This document shows, piece after piece, positions 7,228 through 15,995 of a stretch of 31,051 nt of DNA (position 1 is the first letter of the stretch; every line of letters begins with the position of its first letter). A program made the translations under genes and the position numbers. Below the pieces are notes generated by a model. That model was given only the letters and a program-made list of their open reading frames with translations. It was not told the DNA's origin and made no database searches. The DNA lies in the NCBI GenBank assembly GCA_964606975.1, contig CAZSGY010000023.1, forward strand, positions 1 through 31,051, read 5' to 3'. This stretch comes from UBA8517 sp964606975 (GTDB lineage: Bacteria > Patescibacteriota > Microgenomatia > UBA8517).

Positions 7228-8196
7228 ATGAACGGTGAAAGGATACTCGGAAAAGAAAATCAGGAAAGCTTAATTAATAACGCAGACGGTCAATATTTAA
7301 ATCTTCTTAGAGATATTTTAGAAAACGGCTCCGAAAGCACAGATCGTACAGGAACTGGCACTCTAAAGGTGTTTGGCCGACAATTAAAGTTTGATCTTTC
7401 AGAAGGATTCCCGCTATTAACAACAAAAAAAGTTTGGTTTAAGGGAGTTAAAGAAGAACTTCTCTGGATGATTAGCGGTGAGCAAAATATTAGGCCGCTT
7501 GTGCTAAAGGATGTGCACATTTGGGACGAGTGGCCATATCAGAAGTATTTAGAGAAAACAGGAATGGCAGACAAACTTCCTAAATACACTCCGGAATGGA
7601 AAGAAAAACAAAACGAATTTATAGAGAAAATAAAAACTGATAAAAAATTTGCCCAAAAGCATGGAAATCTCGGACCGGTTTATGGGTATCAGTGGAGACA
7701 TTGGAAAGCCAGAGATGGAAAAGAAATTGATCAATTGGCAAATGCTGTCGACACAATTAAAAAAAATCCGGATTCGCGAAGAATCGCTGTCACAGCCTGG
7801 GACCCTCAAGATCTTGGCAATGTTGCACTTCCCCCATGCCATCTTTATTTTCAATTCCAAGTTAATGGAGAAAAATTAAATACTTTCATGGTGCAAAGGT
7901 CGGTTGATAGTTTTTTGGGACTTCCTTTTAATATCGCCTCGTATGCCCTTTTGACAGGTTTGATTGCCAGGATGACCGGCAAGGTTCCGGGAGAACTTAC
8001 AATGGCACTTGCAGACACACATGTTTATTTAAATCATTTAGACCAAGCAAGGCAGCAGCTTACAAGAGAGCCGCGGCATCTACCAAGATTGATTTTGGAT
8101 GATTGGTACAATTCGTTTGAGGAAATAACCTCCGGTAGAATTAGGGTTGAAGGCTACGATCCGCATCCCGCAATCGAAGCGCCGATTTCCGTATGA
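7228..8196 (+). CDS. thyA: Thymidylate synthase ThyA
   Basis: Methylates dUMP to dTMP with 5,10-methylene-THF. It is 322 aa from the ATG at 7228 (MNGERILGK); the frame is open upstream but lies before the promoter. Motifs are STDRTGTGTLKVFGRQL, the catalytic-cysteine segment ALPPCHLYFQFQV (Cys204) and the C-terminal DTHVYLNHLDQ region. An insertion of about 50 residues after HIWDEW, rich in Lys and Glu, resembles the longer Lactobacillus-type ThyA (about 316 aa) rather than the 264-aa E. coli form. It overlaps the DHFR gene by 4 nt (ATGA), so the enzyme that regenerates THF is translationally coupled. Confidence 0.96.
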   Translation: MNGERILGKENQESLINNADGQYLNLLRDILENGSESTDRTGTGTLKVFGRQLKFDLSEGFPLLTTKKVWFKGVKEELLWMISGEQNIRPLVLKDVHIWDEWPYQKYLEKTGMADKLPKYTPEWKEKQNEFIEKIKTDKKFAQKHGNLGPVYGYQWRHWKARDGKEIDQLANAVDTIKKNPDSRRIAVTAWDPQDLGNVALPPCHLYFQFQVNGEKLNTFMVQRSVDSFLGLPFNIASYALLTGLIARMTGKVPGELTMALADTHVYLNHLDQARQQLTREPRHLPRLILDDWYNSFEEITSGRIRVEGYDPHPAIEAPISV

Positions 8197-8672
8197 AAAT
8201 TTCAATTATAGTGGCAGTATCCGAAAATAATGTTATCGGAAAAGATGGCAAAATTCCTTGGCATATTCCCGAAGATTTAAAACATTTTAAAGAAATCACA
8301 ATGGGACACCACATTATGATGGGCAGAAATACTTTTGAATCAATCGGACACCCCTTGCCCGGAAGAGTTAATCTGGTAATTTCATCAAACCCCCTCTATT
8401 CCCCGGAGGGTGTTTCTGTTTTTAAAAGTATTGAGGAGGCGGTTGTCTTTGCAAAAACAGCCGGGGAAGATGAACTTATTGTCATTGGCGGAGAATCTAT
8501 TTATAAGTCAATGCTGCCTTTGGCCGACACTATATATTTGACAAAGGTTTCAAAATCCTGCGAAGGTAACGTTTATTTCCCGGAAATTAATAACGAAGAA
8601 TGGACCACCATATCCTTGGAGTCGCACACCGAAAACCCCGACTTTGAATTCAGACGATTGGAAAGAAGGTAA
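8193..8672 (+). CDS. folA: Dihydrofolate reductase
   Basis: Reduces dihydrofolate made by ThyA back to THF with NADPH. It is 159 aa, the typical bacterial length. Recognisable are SIIVAVSENNVIGKDGKIPW (residues 4-23), the active-site acid in PEDLKHFKEIT, the NADPH segment IMMGRNTFESIG and VIGGESIYKSMLPLADTIYL. It begins inside the thyA stop (ATGA). It converges with the MazG-like gene, leaving 1 nt between the stop codons. Confidence 0.96.
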   Translation: MKISIIVAVSENNVIGKDGKIPWHIPEDLKHFKEITMGHHIMMGRNTFESIGHPLPGRVNLVISSNPLYSPEGVSVFKSIEEAVVFAKTAGEDELIVIGGESIYKSMLPLADTIYLTKVSKSCEGNVYFPEINNEEWTTISLESHTENPDFEFRRLERR

Positions 8673-8673
8673 G

Positions 8674-9012
8674 TTAGCGGTTGTCGCCGTCACCGTGAAG
8701 TTTATTTCTCTCTTTTCTCGAAGCAAGTTTTTCTAGATTTCCTATAGCGACTTCTGAAAATTTTAGCCCCAATTCTTTTGAAAGTTGGGCTAAGTACCAC
8801 AAAACATCCCCCAATTCTTTTTTAATTTCTTCTTTTTTTTCCGGTGTTAATTTTCCGCCGTCATCACGAAAAAGTTTTTTTATTTTTTCGGAAACTTCAC
8901 CTGTTTCTCCAACTAAACCAAGGAGAGGATAGACAAATTTTTCTCCGACTTTCGGATAAACTGCTGTTTTGCCGCATTCTTCCTGATATTTATCGAAATC
9001 TGAAAATGTCAT
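8674..9012 (-). CDS. MazG-like nucleoside triphosphate pyrophosphohydrolase
   Basis: A 112-aa single-domain MazG-type protein that hydrolyses NTPs or dNTPs to monophosphates, probably house-cleaning of non-canonical or excess dNTPs. The metal-binding pattern is clear: GLVGETGEVSEKIKK (ExxE) followed by EIKKELGDVLWYLAQL (ExxD). The C-terminus ends in the common HGDGDNR tail. It lies among dNTP genes, back to back with a P-loop kinase gene whose promoter is in the 56-bp divergent gap. Confidence 0.88.
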   Translation of the reverse strand: MTFSDFDKYQEECGKTAVYPKVGEKFVYPLLGLVGETGEVSEKIKKLFRDDGGKLTPEKKEEIKKELGDVLWYLAQLSKELGLKFSEVAIGNLEKLASRKERNKLHGDGDNR

Positions 9013-9031
9013 AAGGGTTTTAAGAATACTA

Positions 9032-9059
9032 TTGCAAAAAATTCTATCACAGATATATT
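9032..9059 (+). promoter_or_regulatory. Promoter of the P-loop kinase gene, TTGCAA-16-TATATT
   Basis: TTGCAA (9032-9037), 16 bp and TATATT (9054-9059) precede the ATG at 9069 by 9 nt, so the transcript is likely leaderless. The divergent MazG-like gene probably uses a weaker TATTCT on the other strand at 9023-9028. Confidence 0.5.
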
Positions 9060-9068
9060 GATAACTAA

Positions 9069-9629
9069 ATGCTGACCATCGGAATTACGGGAACACTTGG
9101 TGCAGGCAAAGGAACGGTTGTTGAATATCTTGTTTCCCAAAAAGGTTTTAAACATTTTTCAGTCTCCGATTACCTAACTCAGGAGTTGTTAAAACTTGGG
9201 AAACCCGTCAACCGGGATTCAATGCGGGAACTCGCTAACGGGATCAGGACAAAAAACGGACCTGACTACATAACTAAAATTTTATTCGCTCAAGCAAAAA
9301 CCCTTGGATCAAATGCAATCATCGAAAGTATCAGAAATCCCAAAGAGGCAGAATTCATTAAAGAAAACGGCGGATATTTATTTGCCGTTGATGCCGATCA
9401 AAAAATCAGATACGAAAGAGCCGTCCTTCGGGCCAGCCAAAAGGACTCGGTAACTTTTGAAGAATTTAAGTTACAGGAAAAAAAGGAGTCGCAAAATACT
9501 GATCCCAATTCTCAAAATTTACCTAAATGCATATTGTTGTCAGACTACAAGTTTGCTAATAATGGCACAGTGGCGGATTTATACAAAAGCGTTTCCGATG
9601 TCATCCAAAAAATCAGTAAACAAAACTAA
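9069..9629 (+). CDS. P-loop nucleotide kinase (dephospho-CoA-kinase/AAA_18-like)
   Basis: A 186-aa P-loop NTPase with Walker A GTLGAGKGT (residues 8-16) and an NMP-kinase-like fold: a strand with FSVSDYL, then RDSMRELANGIRTKNGPDYI, then a NAIIESIRNP segment. Such proteins are often labelled dephospho-CoA kinase, but the dCMP deaminase gene begins 32 nt inside this gene's 3' end, and yeast dCMP deaminase carries an N-terminal P-loop region of this type. I infer a role in deoxynucleotide metabolism; CoaE activity cannot be excluded. Confidence 0.7.
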   Translation: MLTIGITGTLGAGKGTVVEYLVSQKGFKHFSVSDYLTQELLKLGKPVNRDSMRELANGIRTKNGPDYITKILFAQAKTLGSNAIIESIRNPKEAEFIKENGGYLFAVDADQKIRYERAVLRASQKDSVTFEEFKLQEKKESQNTDPNSQNLPKCILLSDYKFANNGTVADLYKSVSDVIQKISKQN

Positions 9630-10122
9630 AAAACATGTCGACAAAAGACCGTCCTGGGACGATTATTTTATCGACATTGTTAAGGCGGTTTCCACCCGCG
9701 GCACGTGTGATAGAGGTCACGCCGCCTGTGTATTTGTTAAAGACAAGCAAATTCTGGTTACGGGATACGCAGGTTCCCCTGTGGGATTTCCCCATTGTGA
9801 TGAGGTTGGTCACGATCTTAGAAAGACCTTAAACGACGACGGCACCATCTCACTTCACTGCGTCCGTACGGTACACGCGGAACAAAACGCAATTTGCCAG
9901 GCAGCAAAACGCGGGATAGCAATCAACGATGCAACTGTCTACGTAAACATGACCCCTTGCAAAACCTGTGCAATGCTTTTGATCAATAGCGGCATTAAAC
10001 GTGTTTATGCTGAGAGAAAATATTATGCCGGACAGGAAAGCGAACAAATGTTTAAAAAGTCCGGGATAAAATTGGAATACAAATTTAATGATGTGGTGAA
10101 GTATGAAAACCAAAAAGCCTAG
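9598..10122 (+). CDS. dCMP deaminase (ComEB-like)
   Basis: Zinc deaminase converting dCMP to dUMP, the substrate of ThyA. From the ATG at 9598 it is 174 aa and starts 32 nt inside the upstream kinase gene; longer in-frame starts add only a shadow of that gene. Zinc and catalytic residues are intact: TVHAEQNAI (His93, Glu95) and TPCKTCAMLL (Cys121, Cys124), with the extra Cys/His-rich stretch CDRGHAACVF...GFPHCDEVGH typical of dCMP deaminases. Its 3' end overlaps the convergent topA by 4 nt. Confidence 0.93.
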   Translation: MSSKKSVNKTKKHVDKRPSWDDYFIDIVKAVSTRGTCDRGHAACVFVKDKQILVTGYAGSPVGFPHCDEVGHDLRKTLNDDGTISLHCVRTVHAEQNAICQAAKRGIAINDATVYVNMTPCKTCAMLLINSGIKRVYAERKYYAGQESEQMFKKSGIKLEYKFNDVVKYENQKA

Positions 10123-12080
10123 CTTTTTATCTCTGCTTCCTTTTTAGGACTTCTCCAGCTCGCCCATTTGCATTCAGGGTATCTGGTACACCCGAAAAAC
10201 TTTCTTCCTTTTGAGGTTTTCTTAATAATAACGTCACCGATTTTACATTCAGGACATTTGATTCCCACTTTGTCCATATATTTTTCTGTGTGTTTACAAT
10301 CAGGGAATCTTGAACAAGAGATGAATTTTCCGAAGCGGCCGATACGCACCACAAGTTCGCCCTCGCTGCAATCCGGACATTTCTTTCCCAGTTTTTCGGC
10401 TTCTATTTTTACTCTCTCGGCCTTTTTATCTACCTGACCGACTTTTGTCCCAAAAGGTTTATAAAACTTCTCGATTACCTCTATCCACTTAGCACTACCG
10501 TCCGCCACCTTATCAAGACCATCCTCCATCCCGGCAGTAAATTTGTATTCAAAAACATCTGGAAAATTCTTTACCAAAAAATCATTGACTGCTTCGCCAA
10601 TACTGGTCGGCATAAACCTGCCCTGGTCTTTTTCAACATAATTTCTTATTTGTATCGTTGAGATAGTCGGCGCGTACGTAGACGGCCTGCCGATACCCAA
10701 TTTTTCCAATGTTTTGATCAATGAGGCTTCGTTGTATCTTGCCGGAGGTTGTGTAAATTTCTGGTCCCCCCAAGTCTTTATAAATTTCAGGCTCTCGTTT
10801 TCAATTACTTCGGGCAAAATAATCACTGACGCTTCACCGTCTTTCTTTGCCGGTATTACCCGCCTCCAGCCGTCAAATTTCATAATTTGGCCGCCTGCGC
10901 GAAGCAAATAATTTCCGGGGTTGGAGATGACATCTATTACGGTTTCATCATATAAACTGGCGTTCATCTGACAGGCAATAAACCTGGACCAAATCAGTTT
11001 ATAGAGGGTCTCTTCATCGTGCCCCCACTTTCCGCTAACTGTAAGTTTGGTATTAACATTTGTCGGCCTGATTGCTTCGTGCGCTTCCTGAGCCAACTTT
11101 GAACTGGTTTTGTAAAATTTGGGAGACTCCGGTAGGTATTTTTTACCGTATTCTCTGGTAATAAATTTACGCGCATTTTCGACAGCGTTTTTGGAAAGGT
11201 TGAAAGAGTCTGTCCTGTGATAAGTGATTAACCCCTCCTCATAAAGTTTTTGAGCAATAGACATTGTTCTTTTAGAAGACCAGCCGAATATCCTGGCAGC
11301 TGCCTGGGTCATGGTTGAAGTAGTAAACGGCGGATATGGACTTTTGGAAACTTCTTTTTTTCTAACTTCGGCAACTTTGTATTCACCCCTGCCCAAGTCG
11401 GAAAGAATTTTATCCGCATCGGTTTTATTGCTGACATTGGCTGCCTTACCATCTACTTTTACTAACTGAATATCAAAATCTTTATTGCTCTTACCCTTAA
11501 CATTAGAAAATATTTCCCAATATTCCTCAGGTTTAAAAGCTTTTATTTCTCTTTCTTTCTCGACAATGAGTCTCACAGCAACTGATTGAACTCTGCCCGC
11601 TGAAAGGCCGCGTCTGACCTTTTTCCATAAAAGCGGCGAAAGTTTATAACCGACCAGCCTGTCTAACACCCTTCGGGCAATTTGAGCATTAACCAGGTCC
11701 CTATTGATATCGTGAGGGTTGGCTAGAGCGTCTTCTAAAGCTTCTTTGGTAATTTCATGAAAAGTAATTCTTTTAAATTTTGTTTTTGAATCCAGAACTT
11801 CAAAAACATGCTGGGCAATCGCTTCTCCTTCACGATCAGGATCTGTTGCCAAATAAATTACTTTAGCTTTTTTACTTGCGGACGTAAGTCTTTTGATGAC
11901 GTCCTTTTTCTTTGGTATTTCAATAAAATCAGGTTTAAAATTATTTTCGGTATCAATTCCCAGTTTGCTTTTCGGTAAATCCTTAATATGTCCGGCCGTT
12001 GCTTCAACGGAATAATCACTTCCCAAAAACCTTCCCAAAGTTTTTGCCTTAGTTGGTGATTCGACAATTATCAAATTCAT
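10119..12080 (-). CDS. topA: DNA topoisomerase I
   Basis: Type IA topoisomerase relaxing negative supercoils. It is 653 aa. It has the TOPRIM start IIVESPTKAKTLGRFLG (residues 4-20) and ATDPDREGEAIA (79-90), the catalytic tyrosine in LITYHRTDSFNLS (Tyr287; E. coli has YMRTDS), and two C-terminal Cys4 zinc ribbons (CPDC...CSRFPDC and CPECK...CTRYPEC). Two ribbons instead of three and a short tail make it more compact than the E. coli enzyme. The ATG overlaps the dprA stop (ATGA), a common dprA-topA pairing. Confidence 0.96.
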   Translation of the reverse strand: MNLIIVESPTKAKTLGRFLGSDYSVEATAGHIKDLPKSKLGIDTENNFKPDFIEIPKKKDVIKRLTSASKKAKVIYLATDPDREGEAIAQHVFEVLDSKTKFKRITFHEITKEALEDALANPHDINRDLVNAQIARRVLDRLVGYKLSPLLWKKVRRGLSAGRVQSVAVRLIVEKEREIKAFKPEEYWEIFSNVKGKSNKDFDIQLVKVDGKAANVSNKTDADKILSDLGRGEYKVAEVRKKEVSKSPYPPFTTSTMTQAAARIFGWSSKRTMSIAQKLYEEGLITYHRTDSFNLSKNAVENARKFITREYGKKYLPESPKFYKTSSKLAQEAHEAIRPTNVNTKLTVSGKWGHDEETLYKLIWSRFIACQMNASLYDETVIDVISNPGNYLLRAGGQIMKFDGWRRVIPAKKDGEASVIILPEVIENESLKFIKTWGDQKFTQPPARYNEASLIKTLEKLGIGRPSTYAPTISTIQIRNYVEKDQGRFMPTSIGEAVNDFLVKNFPDVFEYKFTAGMEDGLDKVADGSAKWIEVIEKFYKPFGTKVGQVDKKAERVKIEAEKLGKKCPDCSEGELVVRIGRFGKFISCSRFPDCKHTEKYMDKVGIKCPECKIGDVIIKKTSKGRKFFGCTRYPECKWASWRSPKKEAEIKS

Positions 12081-13159
12081 ATTTTTTTATATTTTCCTCC
12101 CCCCAAACTTTTAACCATTCCCTTCATTTCCATGATTGTCAGTCTAGCAGAAACATCGGAAGTTTTGCTACCTGTAATTCTAACAAGCTCGTCAAGATGC
12201 AGCGGTTCATTTTCCAAAAATTCGAGTATCACCATCTCTTCCGGACTATCCGGAGCGATTTTTTCCATTTTCTCCCTGTCTACCTTGGTGTCAATATCAA
12301 GCTCACTTAAGATATCGCCGACCTCTGTCGCCATTCTGGCCCCGTTTTTGAGCAAATAAAGCGGTGCTTGAGACAATGGTGAAGTTATTTGTCCGGGAAC
12401 GGCAAAGACCGTTTTTCCCTGATCTGCCGCATGGCTTGCTGTTAATAATGTCCCGCTTTTGACAGCTCCTTCAATAACCAATACACATTTTGCCAAACCC
12501 GATATTATCCTGTTTCTGACTGCAAAATTTATTGGAATCGCCGGTGATCCAGGAGGATATTCACTAAGTATAAGGCCGCCCTTTTTTATAATTTCATCAG
12601 CCAAGTTTTTATTTTCAAAGGGATAAATGCTATCCAAGCCGTTTCCTAAAACCGCAACCGTCACACCGCCCACTGAAATACAAGTTTTGTGAGCAACAGT
12701 ATCCACACCGCGTGCCAAACCGGAAATAATGGCAATCCCAAAACCGGCAAGTTCAGTTGAAAATTTTTCTGTTATTTCACATCCATATGAAGTCATTTTC
12801 CGGGCCCCCACTATTGCCACAGAACTTCCTTTTAAACACTTCAGGTTTCCTTTGTAATACAAAACCACCGGACCGTTGTCGATTTCTCGTAGTGCTATCG
12901 GAAAGTCCTTATCAAGAATTGTCGTAACCTTTATTCCCAATTCAGCAAGCTTTTTGAAATACGCATCGAAAGAAAATTTTTTTCTAAATTCCGAAAATTC
13001 AGAAGTCTTTTTGCTGCTAATTCCGATTTTTATAAGGACGCTTGCGTCGGCGTTCCAAATTTTCCCGGCGGTTTTAAAATAAGAAAGTAAAAGCCGTACC
13101 CTGGCAGGGCCAAAATAATTAAAAGCGGAGATTGCCGTCAAATATTGACTTTCAGTCAC
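12077..13159 (-). CDS. dprA: DNA processing protein DprA
   Basis: Loads RecA on incoming single-stranded DNA during transformation. It is 360 aa from a GTG start. The Rossmann-like core is clear: GSSVAIVGARKMTSYG, FGIAIISGLARGVDTVAH, VTVAVLGNGLDSIYPFEN and LLTASHAADQGKTVFAVPG. An N-terminal SAM-like region and a C-terminal winged-helix (EMVILEFLENEPLHLDELVR) flank it. It implies competence for DNA uptake, common in CPR genomes. It is translationally coupled to topA. A GTG start with only a weak -10 (TAATCT at 13166-13171) is seen. Confidence 0.94.
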   Translation of the reverse strand: MTESQYLTAISAFNYFGPARVRLLLSYFKTAGKIWNADASVLIKIGISSKKTSEFSEFRKKFSFDAYFKKLAELGIKVTTILDKDFPIALREIDNGPVVLYYKGNLKCLKGSSVAIVGARKMTSYGCEITEKFSTELAGFGIAIISGLARGVDTVAHKTCISVGGVTVAVLGNGLDSIYPFENKNLADEIIKKGGLILSEYPPGSPAIPINFAVRNRIISGLAKCVLVIEGAVKSGTLLTASHAADQGKTVFAVPGQITSPLSQAPLYLLKNGARMATEVGDILSELDIDTKVDREKMEKIAPDSPEEMVILEFLENEPLHLDELVRITGSKTSDVSARLTIMEMKGMVKSLGGGKYKKI

Positions 13160-13184
13160 TATATTAGATTAGAACTAAAAGGGG

Positions 13185-14819
13185 TTAGTTGGCAAATGAG
13201 GCAAAGAGGTAGTCTGCAATTTCCCGGGCAATGGGCCCGGCTTCGCTTGAACCCTGTCCGCCTTTTTCGATAAGAATTGTGGCAACAATTTGCGGTTTTT
13301 CCGAAGGAGCAAAAAAAGTAAACCAAGCGTGCGGGTTTCCGTCTGCACTGACTTCGGCAGTTCCGGTCTTACAGGCTACCTTGATTCCTCCATGACTACC
13401 CGGAAAATCAAAAAAAGTATACGCTGTTCCGCCTACGGTACACGCATCCTCCATTCCTTTTCTTACCAAATCCAGATTGTTTTGAGAAACTTTTATTTTT
13501 TGACAAACAGGATTTTTGTTCAAATTAAATCTTGGCTGGCAAAGTGCACCACCGGAGGCGATAGCGGCAATATAGGTGTTTATTTCAACGGGACTTACAG
13601 AGACATCTCCCTGTCCGATTGACATATGATATGTGTTACCCAAATACCACGACTCTTTTTTGGTTATCTTTTTCCACTCGGGAGTTGGAATCAAACCGCC
13701 AACCTCTCCGGGGATGTCGATTCCCGTTGGAGCATTCAAGCCGAACGTATCTGCCCACTTGGCAATGCTGTCGGGACCGACCAACTGGCCGATTGTGTAA
13801 AAAAAGGTGTCCGTAGATCTGGCAATCGCTTTTGTTAAATCGATAGATCCTTCCGTTCCGCCATGCTCGGTAAAATACCAGTTTGAATACGAATAATCGT
13901 TTACCTTAATTACACCCTCGTCAGTGTAACGATAATTTCCATCTATTGCGGATTCTTCCAAGGCCGCAATTGACACCAGCGGTTTAAATACTGATCCGGG
14001 ATGAAACGTGCCTCCGATTACCCGATTAAAAAACGGCAAATCCTCATCGTTTAGTAATCGACTGATCTCCTGACTATTGCCTTCATTTACAAAAATATTC
14101 GGATCAAACCCCGGATATGAATAAAGTGCCAATATCTGTCCGCTTATGTCAGTAACTATAACAGCACCCTCCTTACCCTCCATCTTTCCGGCAATTTCTA
14201 TTTGCAAACCTTGATCAACGGTAGTTATTAAATCTTGTCCCGGTACAGGATCCTTCTTACCCAAAATTCGTACCTTTTTGCCGGAGGCATCAACTTCAAT
14301 AATTTCCTCCCCCGGTGTGCCGGATAATAAACATTCATACGACTCCTCAAGCCCCGTCTTGCCGATTAATGTGTCGGATCTCCTCGGCCCTTTTTCCGGG
14401 CAATTAGGATTAATTTTGCCGACCTCATTTTCACCAACCTTTGCCAAATAACCCAATGCATGGGAAAATTTATTTGCCAAGGGATAGTATCTTTTGTAAT
14501 CGCTCACAATCTCTTCATTGTCGGCTCCGGCTAAATTTTCTGAAAGAATAAACCCCCCTGAATCGGTAAATTCAATTTTTTTCTTTATTTCGATATTGCC
14601 TGCCAATACCTCCCCGCCTTTGGCCAAAATTCTTCCCCGCGGAGCCGGGATAATGACACGTCTGATCCGATTTTCCTTTGCCAAACTTTTATAGTAATCA
14701 CCTTTGATTACCTGAACCTCAAATAATTTTGCAAATAAAAGCAAAAAGAGAAGAAAAAGTGTGCCTCTTAAAAACCAGGCCAACCACGATTGAGACCTTT
14801 CTGAAGATAATGGATGCAT
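13185..14819 (-). CDS. mrdA: Penicillin-binding protein 2 (elongation transpeptidase)
   Basis: Class B PBP that cross-links peptidoglycan in the elongasome. It is 544 aa: a short cytoplasmic N-terminus, one membrane anchor (about residues 13-32), a pedestal domain beginning near RVIIPAPRGRILAKGGEVLA, and a transpeptidase domain with SVFK (Ser276, Lys279), STD (335-337) and KTGTAEV (Lys484). All catalytic motifs are intact. It lies 17 nt downstream of mreB, with its own TATAAT in that gap, 6 nt before the ATG. MreC, MreD and RodA, its usual partners, are not in the window. Confidence 0.93.
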   Translation of the reverse strand: MHPLSSERSQSWLAWFLRGTLFLLFLLLFAKLFEVQVIKGDYYKSLAKENRIRRVIIPAPRGRILAKGGEVLAGNIEIKKKIEFTDSGGFILSENLAGADNEEIVSDYKRYYPLANKFSHALGYLAKVGENEVGKINPNCPEKGPRRSDTLIGKTGLEESYECLLSGTPGEEIIEVDASGKKVRILGKKDPVPGQDLITTVDQGLQIEIAGKMEGKEGAVIVTDISGQILALYSYPGFDPNIFVNEGNSQEISRLLNDEDLPFFNRVIGGTFHPGSVFKPLVSIAALEESAIDGNYRYTDEGVIKVNDYSYSNWYFTEHGGTEGSIDLTKAIARSTDTFFYTIGQLVGPDSIAKWADTFGLNAPTGIDIPGEVGGLIPTPEWKKITKKESWYLGNTYHMSIGQGDVSVSPVEINTYIAAIASGGALCQPRFNLNKNPVCQKIKVSQNNLDLVRKGMEDACTVGGTAYTFFDFPGSHGGIKVACKTGTAEVSADGNPHAWFTFFAPSEKPQIVATILIEKGGQGSSEAGPIAREIADYLFASFAN

Positions 14820-14825
14820 GTTTCA

Positions 14826-14831
14826 ATTATA
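14826..14831 (-). promoter_or_regulatory. -10 hexamer of the PBP2 gene (TATAAT)
   Basis: A perfect TATAAT on the minus strand lies in the 17-nt gap between mreB and the PBP2 gene and ends 6 nt before the ATG, predicting a leaderless transcript even though the gene could also be read from mreB. Confidence 0.6.
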
Positions 14832-14836
14832 ATTGT

Positions 14837-15919
14837 TTACTGCAAACCCTTAGTTACTCTAATTTTTTTTAAGAGTCCGTTGTCTTCCAAACATACGCCA
14901 CATCCACGGACCACGCAAGTGAGCGGATCGTCGGCGACCCATACGGGCATTTTGGCAGCGTCTGAAATTGCTTTATCGATTCCGTTGATTAATGAGCCTC
15001 CACCTGCCAAAACGATTCCTCTTTTCATTATATCGCTTGTCAGCTCCGGCGGCATTTCCTCAAGAGTATCAACAACGTTCCCAATAATCTCCTGGACAAT
15101 AGGACTTAGAGCCTCACGAATTTCCTCACCGGTAAGTTTTATTGATTTAGGAAGCCCCGTTTCCAAATCTCTACCCCTGACAACCGTGAATTTAGATTCT
15201 TTTTCAACGTCTTTATTTGCAAACCCCGGGTCTGCAGCTCCTATTCCCATTTTTACAGACTCTGCAGTTGGCTGACCCAATAAAAGCGAGTACTTTAAAC
15301 GAACATAATTAATGATTGCTTCATCCATTTCATCGCCCGCGATTCTGACACTGCGGCCTAATACTATTCCGCCCAATGAAATTACGGCAATCTCAGTCGT
15401 GCCACCGCCAATGTCCACAATAAAATTCCCCTCCGGTCCGGAAATGGGAAGGTTAGCTCCGATCGCAGCTGCCATCGGTTCTTCGATCAAACTGGCTTCT
15501 CTGGCTCCCGCATCCAAAGCTGCTTCGGCAACGGCTCTTCTTTCAACTTCGGTAACCCCTGAGGGAATCCCGATTATCACACGCGGCCTGGGAATTTGAG
15601 GAAACGTTTTTCCCGATTCGTGCACCTTTTTAATGTAATAAGAAAGCATTGCGGCGGTCGCATCAAAATCGGCTATGACCCCATCTCTTAACGGACGGAT
15701 TACTTCGATTATTGCCGGAGCTCTACCCACCATTTTCTTTGCCGAAGCACCAATTGCCAGAACCTCTTTAGTTTTCTTATGTCTGGCAACAACCGAGGGT
15801 TCTCTGATAACCACACCTTTACCCCTGACATAAACAAGCGTATTTGCGGTTCCCAAATCTACACCAATATCGTGGGAAAACATACCCAACAGTCGATCAA
15901 TAGGATTTATAAATTTCAT
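14837..15919 (-). CDS. mreB: Rod-shape protein MreB
   Basis: Actin-like filament protein that organises lateral wall synthesis. It is 360 aa. Nucleotide-binding segments of the actin fold are present: DIGVDLGTANTLVYVRGKG (phosphate 1), GNFIVDIGGGTTEIAVISLG (phosphate 2) and IVLAGGGSLINGIDKAI (adenosine region). The N-terminus lacks an obvious long amphipathic helix. The next gene downstream is the PBP2 transpeptidase, its functional partner. A promoter TTGCAT-16-TATACT lies just upstream and the predicted leader is about 7 nt. Confidence 0.97.
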   Translation of the reverse strand: MKFINPIDRLLGMFSHDIGVDLGTANTLVYVRGKGVVIREPSVVARHKKTKEVLAIGASAKKMVGRAPAIIEVIRPLRDGVIADFDATAAMLSYYIKKVHESGKTFPQIPRPRVIIGIPSGVTEVERRAVAEAALDAGAREASLIEEPMAAAIGANLPISGPEGNFIVDIGGGTTEIAVISLGGIVLGRSVRIAGDEMDEAIINYVRLKYSLLLGQPTAESVKMGIGAADPGFANKDVEKESKFTVVRGRDLETGLPKSIKLTGEEIREALSPIVQEIIGNVVDTLEEMPPELTSDIMKRGIVLAGGGSLINGIDKAISDAAKMPVWVADDPLTCVVRGCGVCLEDNGLLKKIRVTKGLQ

Positions 15920-15933
15920 GGCCTAGCAACAGG

Positions 15934-15961
15934 AGTATACCTATTTGCAAAAAAGATGCAA
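15934..15961 (-). promoter_or_regulatory. mreB promoter, TTGCAT-16-TATACT
   Basis: On the minus strand TTGCAT (15961-15956), a 16-bp spacer and TATACT (15939-15934) end 14 nt before the mreB ATG. It is divergent from the promoter of the Wzy-like gene, whose -10 lies about 45 bp away on the other strand. Confidence 0.6.
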
Positions 15962-15979
15962 AGGGTTTCCAACTTCTTA

Positions 15980-15988
15980 TGTTACAAT
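15980..15988 (+). promoter_or_regulatory. Extended -10 promoter (TGT-TACAAT) of the Wzy-like gene
   Basis: TGTTACAAT ends 7 nt before the GTG start at 15996, which predicts a leaderless mRNA beginning at about the GTG. No -35 match is seen. Confidence 0.55.
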
Positions 15989-15995
15989 TTAGATT

